DNA of 64,000 bases from Lachnospiraceae bacterium (GCA_024680815.1 JAILBQ010000073.1:1-64000); one strand, 5' to 3'. Positions 1 to 10,770 are shown, counted from the first letter of the stretch. Translations and numbers: made by a program. The notes: a model not told the origin generated them from the letters alone.

Positions 1-26
1 GCCCGCCTTACGAATCATTCGTGCCG

Positions 27-264
27 GGGCCGCCGCGCTGGAACACGCGCGGCGGAAATCTTGCGGGGCGGGCCCGGGCGCTGGAGCGCTCGGCGCTCCA
101 AAACGCGCCCGCGAAACGTCCACTGGACGTTTCGCCCCCCGTCAAGTGGCTTCCCGAAAATCTTTATAATCAAAATCACCTAAATATTATTGGCATGCGT
201 TACGAATACTCATGCACCAAGGGCCGCCGCGCTGGAACACGCGCGGCGGAAATCTTGCGGGGCG
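27..264. repeat. Direct repeat pair (44 bp, copies 27-70 and 221-264), each copy containing a CCGCCGCG...CGCGGCGG hairpin
   Basis: gggccgccgcgctggaacacgcgcggcggaaatcttgcggggcg occurs at 27-70 and 221-264; weaker similarity extends upstream (gcSttacgaat...). Confidence 0.85.
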
Positions 265-372
265 CAGCCTCGCTCCGCTCGGCTAAACGCGCCCGAAAAC
301 TTGTCGCGAAAAACGGCCTTGTCGCGAAAAAAACAGCCTGTGGATTTATTCCACTGGCTGAAAAAACAACTT

Positions 373-398
373 CGCCCCGGAGCGGGTGCTCCGGGGCG
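373..398. terminator. GC-rich inverted repeat, possible terminator of the downstream minus-strand gene
   Basis: CGCCCCGGAGC-gggt-GCTCCGGGGCG, 11-bp perfect stem just past the 3' end of the 432..2312 minus gene. Confidence 0.55.
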
Positions 399-431
399 GG
401 GTGAGATATTAACACTGTATTGCCTTACGGT

Positions 432-2312
432 TCAGTCCACCGCGATCACGACAAAGGCATCCTGCTCCTCGAACACAACCTCGGCGGCCTTCGGCGGATT
501 GGTGACGATTTCGATGTTTCCGGTAGTTTTATCCGTTTTTCTGTAGCCGATAAGAACCTCCCGCTGCCTCGCGGCGGCCTCACCCGCAGTGTAGATATCC
601 GTCTTCTGCCCGGTTTTAATATAGTTTCCGGCAGGGCGAACATAGATCTCCGACCCCTCTTCCTTTAAGAGTTCCTCAAAGATAGCCCTGAGATTCCTCT
701 CCTGACAGATCTGGGTGACTATAAGGCTTGTGATATTGCTGCTAATCACAAAGTCATTAACTTCGGCAATCTCCGCAAGCTCCTGATTTTCGACCCTCAG
801 CATCTCGCTTGTGACGCTCATCTTTATTCCGCGGCTCTCCGACAGATACTTAAGCTGCAACAGAATAAGAAGAATCCTTGCATCCTTCTTCTCCGCCTCC
901 TTCTCGTCCATGCCCTCGTAGGAATCGGCAAGCACCAGGACGGTATTATCCTTATCTTCCTTAAGAAGCGACTCCAGCACCGAGCGGCTGCAGCTGTCGC
1001 ATTCCATCACCGTAACTTCAATGTTCTTAAGGTTCAGCCCCTCAATCTCTTCCCTGTAGGAAGCCTGGCCGGCATCAAGGGCAACGGTCATCTTCGAGCC
1101 GGGCGCCACATAATTATCCTCCTCTTCCAGGATAAATTTAAGCTTGCCGCTGTAGCCCAGGATAAGCATATCCTTCGTTTCCAGAGGCTCCTTCCGGTAC
1201 TCCTTAAGGATATCCTCTTCCCTTACCGCGTGAGGAGAAGCGTCCATGCGGCTCTCCCCGTCATCCTCCGCAAACAGAATAAGCCTGTCCCCTTTTTCGA
1301 CCTTAAGATCCGGCTCCGGGTTAAGCAGGATCCTGCCGTCGGAACGCACAAACCCGATCACGGTGGAAACCGGGAAATAACGGTTAAGCTCGGAAAGGGT
1401 TCTGCCGACCGCGTCGGGATGCTCTTCGATATAAAACTCACTGCCGTCCGTGTCAAAAATCTCCGTGTATACCTGGGAGAGACCGGCGTTGCGCCCGGTA
1501 TGGGCAATAATCCTGGACATAACGTCATTGAAGCTTAATATCTCGGCAAAGCCCTCGCCCGCGACCTCCGCCGCCTCTTTGTTTTCCTCATCCCGGATAA
1601 CCGCCGTGATATATGCCTTATCGTTTCCGTACTCCTTTAACAGCTTTGTTACGGCAAGAATACATTTTAAGGTGGCCGCGTCAGACTCCGCGTTAATGAT
1701 GACGCTCCTGCAGGTATCAAAGGAACAAACCTTCAGATCATTAATATCGGAAATATTGCCGCAGCGGCATATAATCCGGGTGGTCTTTTTATCCGGAAAG
1801 CGCTCATTTATCCTGTCATCCATGACGTCCCTGTCATCTCTGTCGTCCATGATTACAAGAGCCTCTCTCTTATGGTTGGAATTGGCCTCAATAAGCTCGG
1901 AAACCATGGTATAGAGGCCTCCAGCAGCTCCGAGGATAATGACATGGCCCTCCTCCACCACAACGGACCGCCCCTTGCGAAGCTCCTGAACCTTTTCGTC
2001 AATGGCGTTGCAGATTATACCGGTAAGGGTGCTGAAGATAAAAATACCGATGACGGTTACGATGAGCATGCCGAAAATAAACGGAGTCCCCGTCTCCCCG
2101 TCTCCGCAGATCGTTCCGGGATCGAGCACATGGGTCAGGCTTATCCACACTCCGCTGCCAAAGCCGAGACCTTTCCCCGCTCCGGCGACGGCTATGATAA
2201 TACCCATTATTAATACCGTCACTACGGAGGCAACCGTAAGAAGCTTGATGAGAGCGGCGGTTCCTCCGGACATCTGATTGTCAAACCAGTAAGAAAATCT
2301 GTTTTTTTTCAT
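432..2312 (-). CDS. CASTOR/POLLUX-like ion channel protein with RCK/TrkA-type NAD-binding domains
   Basis: 626 aa ORF; N-terminal TM segments, then VVEEGHVIILGAAGG...VIMDDRDDRDVMDD Rossmann/RCK-like region. Confidence 0.7.
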   Translation of the reverse strand: MKKNRFSYWFDNQMSGGTAALIKLLTVASVVTVLIMGIIIAVAGAGKGLGFGSGVWISLTHVLDPGTICGDGETGTPFIFGMLIVTVIGIFIFSTLTGIICNAIDEKVQELRKGRSVVVEEGHVIILGAAGGLYTMVSELIEANSNHKREALVIMDDRDDRDVMDDRINERFPDKKTTRIICRCGNISDINDLKVCSFDTCRSVIINAESDAATLKCILAVTKLLKEYGNDKAYITAVIRDEENKEAAEVAGEGFAEILSFNDVMSRIIAHTGRNAGLSQVYTEIFDTDGSEFYIEEHPDAVGRTLSELNRYFPVSTVIGFVRSDGRILLNPEPDLKVEKGDRLILFAEDDGESRMDASPHAVREEDILKEYRKEPLETKDMLILGYSGKLKFILEEEDNYVAPGSKMTVALDAGQASYREEIEGLNLKNIEVTVMECDSCSRSVLESLLKEDKDNTVLVLADSYEGMDEKEAEKKDARILLILLQLKYLSESRGIKMSVTSEMLRVENQELAEIAEVNDFVISSNITSLIVTQICQERNLRAIFEELLKEEGSEIYVRPAGNYIKTGQKTDIYTAGEAAARQREVLIGYRKTDKTTGNIEIVTNPPKAAEVVFEEQDAFVVIAVD

Positions 2313-2372
2313 ATCTCCCCTTTTCCGGACTTGCTTGAATTTATCCTGTGGATATGCTAAACTTCTATCTAT

Positions 2373-2457
2373 GCCGGCGTGGCGGAATTGGCAGACGCCC
2401 GGGACTTAAAATCCCGTGGGATTATATCCCGTACCGGTTCGACCCCGGTCGCCGGCA
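2373..2457 (+). tRNA. tRNA-Leu(TAA)
   Basis: GCCGGCG acceptor pairs with CGCCGGC, anticodon loop cTTAAaa in gggacttaaaatccc, long variable arm, GGTTCGACCCC T-arm. Confidence 0.93.
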
Positions 2458-2469
2458 GACCTTTTTTAT

Positions 2470-4620
2470 CTATTTCATCATCTCCCCCAGCAGCGCCCTT
2501 GTGTCAGAGTGATCCGACAGCGAAAAATCCTTCTTAAACAGCGCCGCCGAGAAAGGCGGCATCGAGACCTTCATTCTGGCATCGCGCACAGGAGACAGCT
2601 CCGGCAATGTGGTAAAGCTTTCCTTATAGCTGAAAATAAGCCTTTTCATTTCCGTATTCGGCTTCACCCCGCAGCGCCATACCGGAATACTCGCATCCAC
2701 GGGGTGGTCGTTGTTGTTAATCACCACAACAGAAGCCCCGTCCTTATTAAACCTTCCATAGGCAATAAAGCCCTCCCCGCTGAAGAGCTCCAGAAGACTT
2801 CCGGTTTTCAGCTCCCGGTTTTCCTTGTGAATCCTTATACAGGCCCGGTGGAAATCCATGAGCTCATAGTCCTCATTTCCCCAGGGATAGGTTCTGCGGT
2901 TGTCGGGATCGGTGAAGCCCACAAGTCCGGCCTCATCCCCGTAATAAATCGTGGGACAGCCCACCCAGGTCATCTGCAGAAGCACCGCTTCCCGCATAAC
3001 GGCCTTGTTGATCCCCTCCGAGGCCGCCTCGGGTCCCAGAGTGGAAACCCGGCCCACCTTGTGGTTCGTTCTGGTAAGAAACCGGGAGTGATCATGATTT
3101 GAAAGCTCATTCATGCAGGAATTCATGGAGGAATAGTTCATGAAGGACTGATTTTCCAGCATGGCTCCCCAGAACGCCGAAGCGTTATTTAAAAGATCCG
3201 GACGAAAATCGTCACTGTGCTTCTCCATCCCTGTCAGAAACCAGGTTACCGGCTCCATAAAGGCGTCGTAATTCATTATGGAATCCCATTCGTCCCCGGA
3301 AAGCCAGTCCCTGGGGTTGCCGTAATGCTCCGCAAGTATCACCGCCTCAGGATTTGCTTCCTTTACCGCGCGCCGAAAATCCTTCCAGAATTTATGGTTA
3401 AAGCCGATGCTCCGTCCCAGATCAGCCGCCACGTCCAGCCGCCAGCCGTCAGCGTTATAAGGCGACGACACCCACTTTCTGGCAATACTCAGAATATAAT
3501 CATAGAGTCTCGGAGAATCTTCATAGTTAAGCTTCGGCAGGGTGTCATGTCCCCACCAGCCTTCATAGGTATTGTTATACGGCCAGGAACCTCCCTGGAA
3601 ATTGAAAAACTCATGATAGGGGCTTGACGCGTCTACATAGGCGCCCTTTTCAAAGCCTTCCGCATATTCATAAATTCTTTCACGATCCATCCATTTGTTG
3701 AAGGAACCGCAGTGGTTGAATACGCCGTCGATAATGACTTTTATTCCCATTTCATGGGCGCGGCGCACAAGCTCCGCAAACAGGGCATTGCTCTGCTCCA
3801 GATTTTCCCTGTCCGTGACCCTGCGGATATAGCGAGCGGCTTTTGCGTTATCACTCTCTCCTTCGGAAAGAACGGAGCCTCCGTCATGAATTATGACGCC
3901 GAAATGCGGGTCGATGTAATCGTAATCCTGAATATCATACTTATGGTTTGAGGGGGATACAAAGAGCGGATTGAAATATATGACCTCAATTCCCATATTT
4001 TTCAGCAGCGGAAGCTTGCTCATTACGCCGGCGAGGTCGCCCCCGTAGAATTCACGGACTCCGAAGGCTTCCGGTGTTTTGTTCCAGTCCGTCACCCGCC
4101 GGGAGAGACCGTTAATATAAAAGTATTCCCCGGTTTCCGGGTTGTTTGTGGGATCCCCGTCGCAGTAACGCTCCGTAAATATCTGGTACATGACAGCGCC
4201 CTTGCTCCATTCCGGCGTGGAAAAGCCCGGAATAAGCCGGAAGCAGTATTTAAGGTCGTTTGCGCGCACCGGACCCCGTCTGTCATAATACATTCTGATT
4301 CTGCCCGCTATAACCTCAAAGCAATAGTTTACCGGCTCATTATCCAGGGCAAGACGGGCGGAGTAGAAATCGAATTCCTCATTATGGTCGGTGCATTCCA
4401 TCAGAATCCGTTCCTTATCCTTAACAAGATAGACATAGTCCACGTTCCGCCTTAAGGTTCTGAAACGGAGCGTAACTATGCTGAAGGGACGGGGCTCGGG
4501 CGGAGAAACATAGTCCTCCGTCATATCGGAAAACAAAGCGTTTTTGTTGAAGATCGGCCTGTTTCCGGCCATAAATCTTCTGGCCCGTTCATGAGGAGAC
4601 AGATTTTCGTATAAGCTCAT
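2470..4620 (-). CDS. GH13 alpha-amylase family glycosidase (neopullulanase/cyclomaltodextrinase-like)
   Basis: 716 aa; GVFNHCG, DGWRLDVA, AEHYG, NHDHSRF-type GH13 motifs; extra N-terminal domain. Confidence 0.88.
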   Translation of the reverse strand: MSLYENLSPHERARRFMAGNRPIFNKNALFSDMTEDYVSPPEPRPFSIVTLRFRTLRRNVDYVYLVKDKERILMECTDHNEEFDFYSARLALDNEPVNYCFEVIAGRIRMYYDRRGPVRANDLKYCFRLIPGFSTPEWSKGAVMYQIFTERYCDGDPTNNPETGEYFYINGLSRRVTDWNKTPEAFGVREFYGGDLAGVMSKLPLLKNMGIEVIYFNPLFVSPSNHKYDIQDYDYIDPHFGVIIHDGGSVLSEGESDNAKAARYIRRVTDRENLEQSNALFAELVRRAHEMGIKVIIDGVFNHCGSFNKWMDRERIYEYAEGFEKGAYVDASSPYHEFFNFQGGSWPYNNTYEGWWGHDTLPKLNYEDSPRLYDYILSIARKWVSSPYNADGWRLDVAADLGRSIGFNHKFWKDFRRAVKEANPEAVILAEHYGNPRDWLSGDEWDSIMNYDAFMEPVTWFLTGMEKHSDDFRPDLLNNASAFWGAMLENQSFMNYSSMNSCMNELSNHDHSRFLTRTNHKVGRVSTLGPEAASEGINKAVMREAVLLQMTWVGCPTIYYGDEAGLVGFTDPDNRRTYPWGNEDYELMDFHRACIRIHKENRELKTGSLLELFSGEGFIAYGRFNKDGASVVVINNNDHPVDASIPVWRCGVKPNTEMKRLIFSYKESFTTLPELSPVRDARMKVSMPPFSAALFKKDFSLSDHSDTRALLGEMMK

Positions 4621-4934
4621 AGAAATCCTTTCGTTATCAGTTCCACTATAAACACAACGGCGCAGGCGCCGATTGCAACCGTAATAAGCCCCTTGCCGCG
4701 GACAGCCAGAAAAAGGGCGATTAAAAGCGCTGCCAGTCCCGAATATACATTACCGGTGGCGGTAAGAATTGCCGGAAAGGTCATGGCGCTTAACGTCACG
4801 TAGGGCACATAGTTTAAAAATGAACGTATAAAAGGGTTTTTTATCTCTTTTCTGATAAGTGTTAACGGCAGCACCCGGATAAGGTAGGTCACTCCCGCCA
4901 TAACAAGCATATATCCGTAAAGTGAGCGATCCAT
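4617..4934 (-). CDS. azlD: Branched-chain amino acid transport protein AzlD
   Basis: 105 aa, multi-TM, 'TYLIRVLPLTLIRKEIKNPFIRSFLNYVPYVTLSAMTFPAIL' typical of AzlD; next to AzlC. Confidence 0.88.
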   Translation of the reverse strand: MDRSLYGYMLVMAGVTYLIRVLPLTLIRKEIKNPFIRSFLNYVPYVTLSAMTFPAILTATGNVYSGLAALLIALFLAVRGKGLITVAIGACAVVFIVELITKGFL

Positions 4935-4937
4935 GAC

Positions 4938-5639
4938 CTAACCCTCCGTTTCAGCACTGAAAGGAAATAGCGCCGCGGCGCCCCCCGCAACCAGGACAGT
5001 CACAAGAATGATGCGTAACCCTCCGGAAATATCCTTTAACACCGGCGTAACGGCACATACCGCGCTCAAAGCGCAGGCAAGAAGCGAAGAAATAAGAATC
5101 TTCCGATTCTGCTTTGCCACGGGAACAACTATGGCAATAAACATGCCGTAGAGAGCAACCCCCAAAGCGTTAATCAGGCGTTCGGGCAGAATCTGTCCCG
5201 CAGAAGCGCCTAAAAAAGTGCCGAAAACCCATCCGAAAATGGATATCAGCATCGCTCCGTAGGTATAAAAGGGAGAGAGCTGTTTTCTGGCGATACTTAT
5301 CCCGAATATTTCGTCCGTCATGCCATGGGCCATAAGCAGTCTCTTCGGAATACTTACTCCGGTCAGCTTTTGGGAAACAGCAGCCGACATAAGGGCGTAA
5401 CGCAGGTTGATGATGGACTGCACCATGGCCATTTCGCCATAGGACCCTGAGGAAGCGATAACTCCAAGCCCGGCAAACTGCCCGGCACTGGTGACGTTTG
5501 TCAGGGAAATAAGCGTCGCGTCAAAAACACCGATTCCGGCTTTTAAAGCCTGTATCCCGAAAGCAAAGGAAACCGCAAGATATCCCAGGCAGATCGGGAT
5601 GCCGTCCTTAAGTCCCTCACGAAATTCCCGACTGTTCAT
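4938..5639 (-). CDS. azlC: AzlC family branched-chain amino acid exporter subunit
   Basis: 233 aa; 'GLKDGIPICLGYLAVSFAFGIQA', 'HGMTDEIFGIS' AzlC signatures. Confidence 0.9.
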   Translation of the reverse strand: MNSREFREGLKDGIPICLGYLAVSFAFGIQALKAGIGVFDATLISLTNVTSAGQFAGLGVIASSGSYGEMAMVQSIINLRYALMSAAVSQKLTGVSIPKRLLMAHGMTDEIFGISIARKQLSPFYTYGAMLISIFGWVFGTFLGASAGQILPERLINALGVALYGMFIAIVVPVAKQNRKILISSLLACALSAVCAVTPVLKDISGGLRIILVTVLVAGGAAALFPFSAETEG

Positions 5640-7768
5640 TTTTCTTTTTCTGCCGTTTCTTCAAACAATTTCTTCAGTTCCATTCCGAATTCCGGTAAAA
5701 CTATCCGTCTGTATTTTTTTCCGCTCTTTGTCTCTTTCCCGTTTTGAATCACTACGACAGTAACGCCGCCCGGAGCCTCCACTGCGGAAATATGACTTGA
5801 TTCTATATAATCCTCATCCACAAAAATATACGCTGCTCCGTTATGCGCCGCCTTCATAAGCTCCGGCGGATAGCTGCAGCGGATATTTCTGACACCGAGA
5901 TCTGAAAGAAGGGCACGGAAAGCCTCATCCGCCCGGGAAGGCTTCAAGAAGGTGGCCGTTGTGATCCTCGCCGCATCCCGAATATAAAGGCATTCACCGT
6001 AATCCGCCACTTCCTGCGGCAGAACAATCGTAAACGCGCTGCCGCTGCCCGGTGAGCTCTTCACATTTATGGAACCGTCCATGAGCTCCACCAGCTTCCG
6101 GGCAGAATAAAGATTTCCCGGCTCATTAAAAAGCTTAACGTGCCGTTCCTGCGGAATGCCGATTCCGCTGTCTGTTACCTCAGCCTGCAGGAAAATTCCG
6201 TTATCCCTGTTTTCGCAGTCGACAGAAAGGGAAACAAAGCCCTCCTCAGTATACTGCATGGCGTTATCAAGGAGGATGGAAAGCACCTGATTTATCCGGG
6301 AGCTGTCTCCCTTAAGCTTCACCGGCAGGGCGGGATTGACACAGACGGTAAATTCCAGGCCTTTTTCAAGCATTGCGGAGCGCACACGGGACGCAGCTTC
6401 ATAAATCAGCTTAAGGGGCTCATATTCCGCCAGAGTTAACGCAACTTCCCCGGAATCGATTCTGGAATAATCCAGAGCCTCATTTACCCTGAAAAGCAGG
6501 GCATTCGCCGCGGTATGTATCTCATCAATCCGCTTTGAAAGATCGTCAACGTCGGAATCCCGGGCATCGGCGGAAGAAAGGTTTACAAGCTCTTTTAAAG
6601 ACGCACGCATCTGACTCCCCATCCCGTTCACGAACTCGGCATTGAGCCTGGCGCTTTCGAGCGCGGCATCCCTTGTTCTGTTAAGCTCTCTTAAAAGCTC
6701 CTCTTCCCCGGAAAGATCCTGAAGGAGAATCAGTCCGAGAAAGGCTTCCCCGAAGGAGTCATGAATATTATATACCGTCATCTGCCAGGGAACGCGGGTG
6801 TGCTTTAAATATACCCTGCAGTAAAACAGTCTGATATCGCTCCTTAACCGCCTTTCCCATTCTCCGGTATCGATATCGGAATCAAAAAATTCCTCAAGGG
6901 AATGCCCGGGAAGAGATCCGGCTTCCCTTGAAAGAACCATTTCCGCCTTTTCATTACAGTCCTGAATTCTGGCTTCATCCGCCCCGATTATAAGGATCGG
7001 AACATCCGTCTGACTCTTTGAAAGCAGTAAAAAAGCGTTCTGCATCGTAAGCTTGTTTCTCTTCCTGGCCAGGGCCACATTCAGCATGGCTAAAAACGCC
7101 AGAAACGCCGCAAGGGAGGCGGAAAAATAGAGATCTGAGCGCAGCAGCACCGGAAGGAGGAGATCCACCAGAGCGCTTATCGTAATGGCGAGAGCCATGA
7201 GCCACAGCTTTTTCCGAAGCCGCTCATGACGAATATATTTAAGTCTTGTTTTCCATCCCTTACAGATCCATAAAATCAAGGCGGCACAGGCGAGGGTATA
7301 TACCGTCTGGATAAGCCTTCCCCAGAGCAAAAAACTCAGGATCAGCTCCCCCTGCTTTTCGTAGTATAAAAAATTGCGAATCGCAACCGCAGCCCAGACA
7401 AAACAGCCCAGAAGATAAAAAACCGACGCTATAAACCGTCTTTTCGGCCTGGGTATATCGGATACCCTGGCTGAAAACGAAACACACAGGGCCATATAAA
7501 AAACAGCGCAGAACTGTGCCGCCATGCGCACCAAAAGGCCGAAGGGGCTCCTTAAATCCACTTCGGAAAGGATGGCACAGCCCATGAGCCAGATAAAAAT
7601 ACAAACCGATCCCTCGAACAGCATCCGGAAGGTCTTACTGGCGCGAAAGCGCAGATATTCCGCCGTGCCCAGTCCCAAAGCCACCACGCCGAGCGCGGTC
7701 TGGAACCAAATCGTAACTGCCCTGAGAAATACCCCTGTTTCGTTGAACCGGATGAGCGGTTCTGTCAT
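5636..7768 (-). CDS. Membrane PAS/histidine-kinase-like protein with degenerate phosphoacceptor (pseudo-kinase candidate)
   Basis: 710 aa; 7TM-like N-terminus, PAS-like region, HATPase N box LLDNAMQYT and DSGIGIP; HisKA motif reads MGSQMRASL instead of MSHEIRTPL. Confidence 0.75.
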   Translation of the reverse strand: MTEPLIRFNETGVFLRAVTIWFQTALGVVALGLGTAEYLRFRASKTFRMLFEGSVCIFIWLMGCAILSEVDLRSPFGLLVRMAAQFCAVFYMALCVSFSARVSDIPRPKRRFIASVFYLLGCFVWAAVAIRNFLYYEKQGELILSFLLWGRLIQTVYTLACAALILWICKGWKTRLKYIRHERLRKKLWLMALAITISALVDLLLPVLLRSDLYFSASLAAFLAFLAMLNVALARKRNKLTMQNAFLLLSKSQTDVPILIIGADEARIQDCNEKAEMVLSREAGSLPGHSLEEFFDSDIDTGEWERRLRSDIRLFYCRVYLKHTRVPWQMTVYNIHDSFGEAFLGLILLQDLSGEEELLRELNRTRDAALESARLNAEFVNGMGSQMRASLKELVNLSSADARDSDVDDLSKRIDEIHTAANALLFRVNEALDYSRIDSGEVALTLAEYEPLKLIYEAASRVRSAMLEKGLEFTVCVNPALPVKLKGDSSRINQVLSILLDNAMQYTEEGFVSLSVDCENRDNGIFLQAEVTDSGIGIPQERHVKLFNEPGNLYSARKLVELMDGSINVKSSPGSGSAFTIVLPQEVADYGECLYIRDAARITTATFLKPSRADEAFRALLSDLGVRNIRCSYPPELMKAAHNGAAYIFVDEDYIESSHISAVEAPGGVTVVVIQNGKETKSGKKYRRIVLPEFGMELKKLFEETAEKEK

Positions 7769-7782
7769 TTCTGTAATTTCTC

Positions 7783-8292
7783 CTAAAACGTCTTCAGCTT
7801 ATCCCCGGTATCATCCGTTGTCTTTTCTATTTTTACGATCTTCACCTTATAGCTGTAGTCCGCGTTAACGGCCACGGAGCACACGTCTCCCTCTTTATGG
7901 CCCATTAGAGCCGCTCCGAGAGGCGATTCTATACTTATCATACCGTTCAGCGAATCTCCGCGGATGCTTGTGACGATTTTATATCTCTCGGTTTCCTTTT
8001 CCTCCAGAAATTCCACGGTTACGAAATTATTTATTCCCACCTCGTCCTCGCCGGATTCATCGGATATTATGACGGCAGTCCGGAGTATCCTCTCCAGATA
8101 TCCGATCCGGCTCTCATTTTCGTTTTTTGCCTTTTTCGCGGCATAGTATTCAAAATTTTCGCTCAGGTCACCGTGGGCTCTGGCCTCCTTTACTTCGGCA
8201 ATAAGCTGCGGACGTCTTACCAGCTTCCGTTCCTCGATTTCGGCCTCTATCTTTTCAACATCGCTTTTTGTTAAGGTTTCCTGTTTAGGCAT
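7783..8292 (-). CDS. greA: Transcription elongation factor GreA
   Basis: 169 aa; 'EVKEARAHGDLSENFEYYAAK' GreA coiled-coil tip and C-terminal 'SPLGAALMGHKEGD'. Confidence 0.95.
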   Translation of the reverse strand: MPKQETLTKSDVEKIEAEIEERKLVRRPQLIAEVKEARAHGDLSENFEYYAAKKAKNENESRIGYLERILRTAVIISDESGEDEVGINNFVTVEFLEEKETERYKIVTSIRGDSLNGMISIESPLGAALMGHKEGDVCSVAVNADYSYKVKIVKIEKTTDDTGDKLKTF

Positions 8293-8302
8293 TTATTTTC
8301 CT

Positions 8303-10153
8303 CTATAAGGCAGGCTCCGGAAGGGGCTCGCCCGCATATACTTTCTCGAATTCTTCTCTTGTCAGCTTCTCGCGTTTTAAAAGCTCCTCAGCCACACGGA
8401 TAAGAGCCTCTCTGTTTTCCTTTATCAGCTCCCTTGCCCGCTCATGGCATTCGGTAACGATCTTCTTAACCTCTTCGTCTATCTCTCCCGCCATAACCTC
8501 GGAGTGTGACCGGGGATGGGCCAGATCCCGTCCGATGAAGACTTCGTCATCTTCATCGTCGTAGCTGACAACTCCCACCCTTTCGCTCATTCCGTAGCGG
8601 GTAATCATACGGCGGGCTGTCTTTGTGGCTTTTTTTATATCCGAGCTGGCGCCGGTGGTTATGTCGTCAAAGAACATTTCCTCCGCCACTCTTCCTCCCA
8701 GATCAACCACGATCTCATCCAGCATTCTGCCTTTTGTTAAAAACATCTCGTCCTTTTCCGGCAGGGGCATGGTATAACCGGCGGCGCCGATTCCCGTGGG
8801 TATTATCGAGATTGTGTATACCGGCCCCACCTCGGGAAGGATGTGGAAGAGAACCGCATGTCCGGCTTCGTGATACGCGGTGATCTTTTTTTCCTTGTCG
8901 GAAATCAGCTTGCTCTTTTTTTCCGCCCCTAGTCCCACTTTTACAAAGGATTTCTGTATATCCTCCATAATAATGAATTTTCTGGAGTTCTTCGCCGCCA
9001 GAATCGCCGCCTCGTTCAGAAGGTTTTCAAGATCCGCTCCCGTGAATCCCGCGGTGGTCTGGGCAATCTGCTTCAGGTTGACATCGTCTCCGAGCGGCTT
9101 GTTTTTGGCGTGTACCGTAAGGATTTCCTCTCTGCCCCGTACATCGGGTGCGCTGACTCCCACCTTGCGGTCAAATCTTCCGGGACGCATTATGGCGGGA
9201 TCAAGGATATCCACCCGGTTGGTGGCCGCCATGACGATAATGCCCTCGTTACCCCCGAAGCCGTCCATTTCCACCAGCAGCTGGTTTAAGGTCTGCTCTC
9301 TTTCGTCGTGGCCGCCTCCCAGACCCGTGCCCCTGCGGCGGGCAACGGCGTCAATTTCGTCAATAAAGACAATACAGGGGGAATTTTTCTTGGCGTCCTG
9401 GAAGAGATCCCTGACGCGGGAAGCCCCGACACCCACAAACATTTCCACAAAATCCGAACCGGATATTGAAAAGAAGGGGACTCCGGCCTCTCCCGCCACA
9501 GCCTTGGCAAGCAGGGTTTTTCCCGTTCCGGGAGGCCCCACAAGCAGCACTCCTTTAGGAATCCTTGCCCCCACTCCCGTATATTTTTCGGGATTTTTCA
9601 GGAAGTCAACTATCTCCTCCAGATCTTCCTTTTCTTCTATAAGACCGGCCACATCGGTGAATTTGATTTTGCTGTCCTCCCCGGTTGTCATCCGGGCCCG
9701 GCTTTTGCCGAAATTCATCATCCGGGCATTGTTTCCTCCGCCCCCCTGGGCGTTAAAAATTGAGAAAATCACAAAAACCGCTATTATTGAAAGGATAAGA
9801 GGCAGACCCCAGGATAAAAGCCAGCTTTCCCTGGAAACATCCGTCTGGGTATAGGCCGGGAAGCGTTTTTTCAGCTCCTCCTCCATCTGCCCTACGTCCG
9901 CGACATAAAGCCGCTTTGTGGAACCGTCCACCATGGTGACATTCAGCACACCTGTGGGGGTTTCCGAATTCGGGGCGATTTCCACGGCGCGCACAAGATT
10001 TGATTCCAGGTCATGCTCAAATTCCAGGTTGGAATAGGCGTCTCCGTTCTGAAGACGGTTGCTGACGGTAAACAGAATGAGAATGATTCCGAAAATGACC
10101 ATGATATATAACAGAATGTTTTTCATCGGATTATTGTTTTGCGAATTATCCAC
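8303..10153 (-). CDS. ftsH: ATP-dependent zinc metalloprotease FtsH
   Basis: 616 aa; [13 protein letters not shown] Walker A, SRH region, HEAGH zinc motif. Confidence 0.98.
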   Translation of the reverse strand: MDNSQNNNPMKNILLYIMVIFGIILILFTVSNRLQNGDAYSNLEFEHDLESNLVRAVEIAPNSETPTGVLNVTMVDGSTKRLYVADVGQMEEELKKRFPAYTQTDVSRESWLLSWGLPLILSIIAVFVIFSIFNAQGGGGNNARMMNFGKSRARMTTGEDSKIKFTDVAGLIEEKEDLEEIVDFLKNPEKYTGVGARIPKGVLLVGPPGTGKTLLAKAVAGEAGVPFFSISGSDFVEMFVGVGASRVRDLFQDAKKNSPCIVFIDEIDAVARRRGTGLGGGHDEREQTLNQLLVEMDGFGGNEGIIVMAATNRVDILDPAIMRPGRFDRKVGVSAPDVRGREEILTVHAKNKPLGDDVNLKQIAQTTAGFTGADLENLLNEAAILAAKNSRKFIIMEDIQKSFVKVGLGAEKKSKLISDKEKKITAYHEAGHAVLFHILPEVGPVYTISIIPTGIGAAGYTMPLPEKDEMFLTKGRMLDEIVVDLGGRVAEEMFFDDITTGASSDIKKATKTARRMITRYGMSERVGVVSYDDEDDEVFIGRDLAHPRSHSEVMAGEIDEEVKKIVTECHERARELIKENREALIRVAEELLKREKLTREEFEKVYAGEPLPEPAL

Positions 10154-10198
10154 GGTTTTCCTCTTTCACCTGCGCCTCTGCCGGAACACGGGGGCACT

Positions 10199-10729
10199 TT
10201 ATTTCGCGTCCTGATTCACTACACCGATATAGGGCAGCTGGCGGTATTTCTGCGCATAATCCAGGCCGTAGCCCACAATGAACACATCGGGAATCACAAA
10301 TCCCGTATAGTCCACCGCCACATCCACAACCCGTCGGTCGGGCTTGTCCAAAAGAGAGCATATCCTGATGGATTCGGGCTTCCTTCCGGAAAGCACCTCC
10401 AGAAGGTAATTCATCGTCCTTCCGGTATCGATTATATCCTCCACCACGATAACGTCCTTGCCTCGAATGGGCTCGTCCAGATCCTGGGTGATTTTTACCA
10501 CGCCGCTGCTCTGGGTCTCGTTTCCATAGCTGGAGCAGCGCATGAACTCAATATTGACCGGAACGGTTATGCTCTTTGCCAGCTCGCAGGCAAAAAACGC
10601 CGCTCCCTTCAGTATGCAGATCAGGGTTATCTCTCTGCCCTGATAATCTTCGCTGATTATCCTGCCCATTTCGGCAATACGCTTTTCTACTTCCTCTCTG
10701 GAATACATTATTTCAATTTTATCCGCCAT
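10199..10729 (-). CDS. hpt: Hypoxanthine phosphoribosyltransferase
   Basis: 176 aa; PRPP motif VIVVEDIIDTGRT; neighbours tilS and ftsH. Confidence 0.96.
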   Translation of the reverse strand: MADKIEIMYSREEVEKRIAEMGRIISEDYQGREITLICILKGAAFFACELAKSITVPVNIEFMRCSSYGNETQSSGVVKITQDLDEPIRGKDVIVVEDIIDTGRTMNYLLEVLSGRKPESIRICSLLDKPDRRVVDVAVDYTGFVIPDVFIVGYGLDYAQKYRQLPYIGVVNQDAK

Positions 10730-10770
10730 AGCAGAGCTCCTCCTTAAACTCTTTCAAGTATAACACATGA

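Noticed and set aside
21-546. Small ORFs (127 aa, 118 aa, 71 aa)
   Set aside because: They translate the hairpin/repeat DNA in several frames; no coding signature
8880-9854. 324-aa plus-strand ORF
   Set aside because: Antisense to FtsH, Ser/Pro-rich shadow translation
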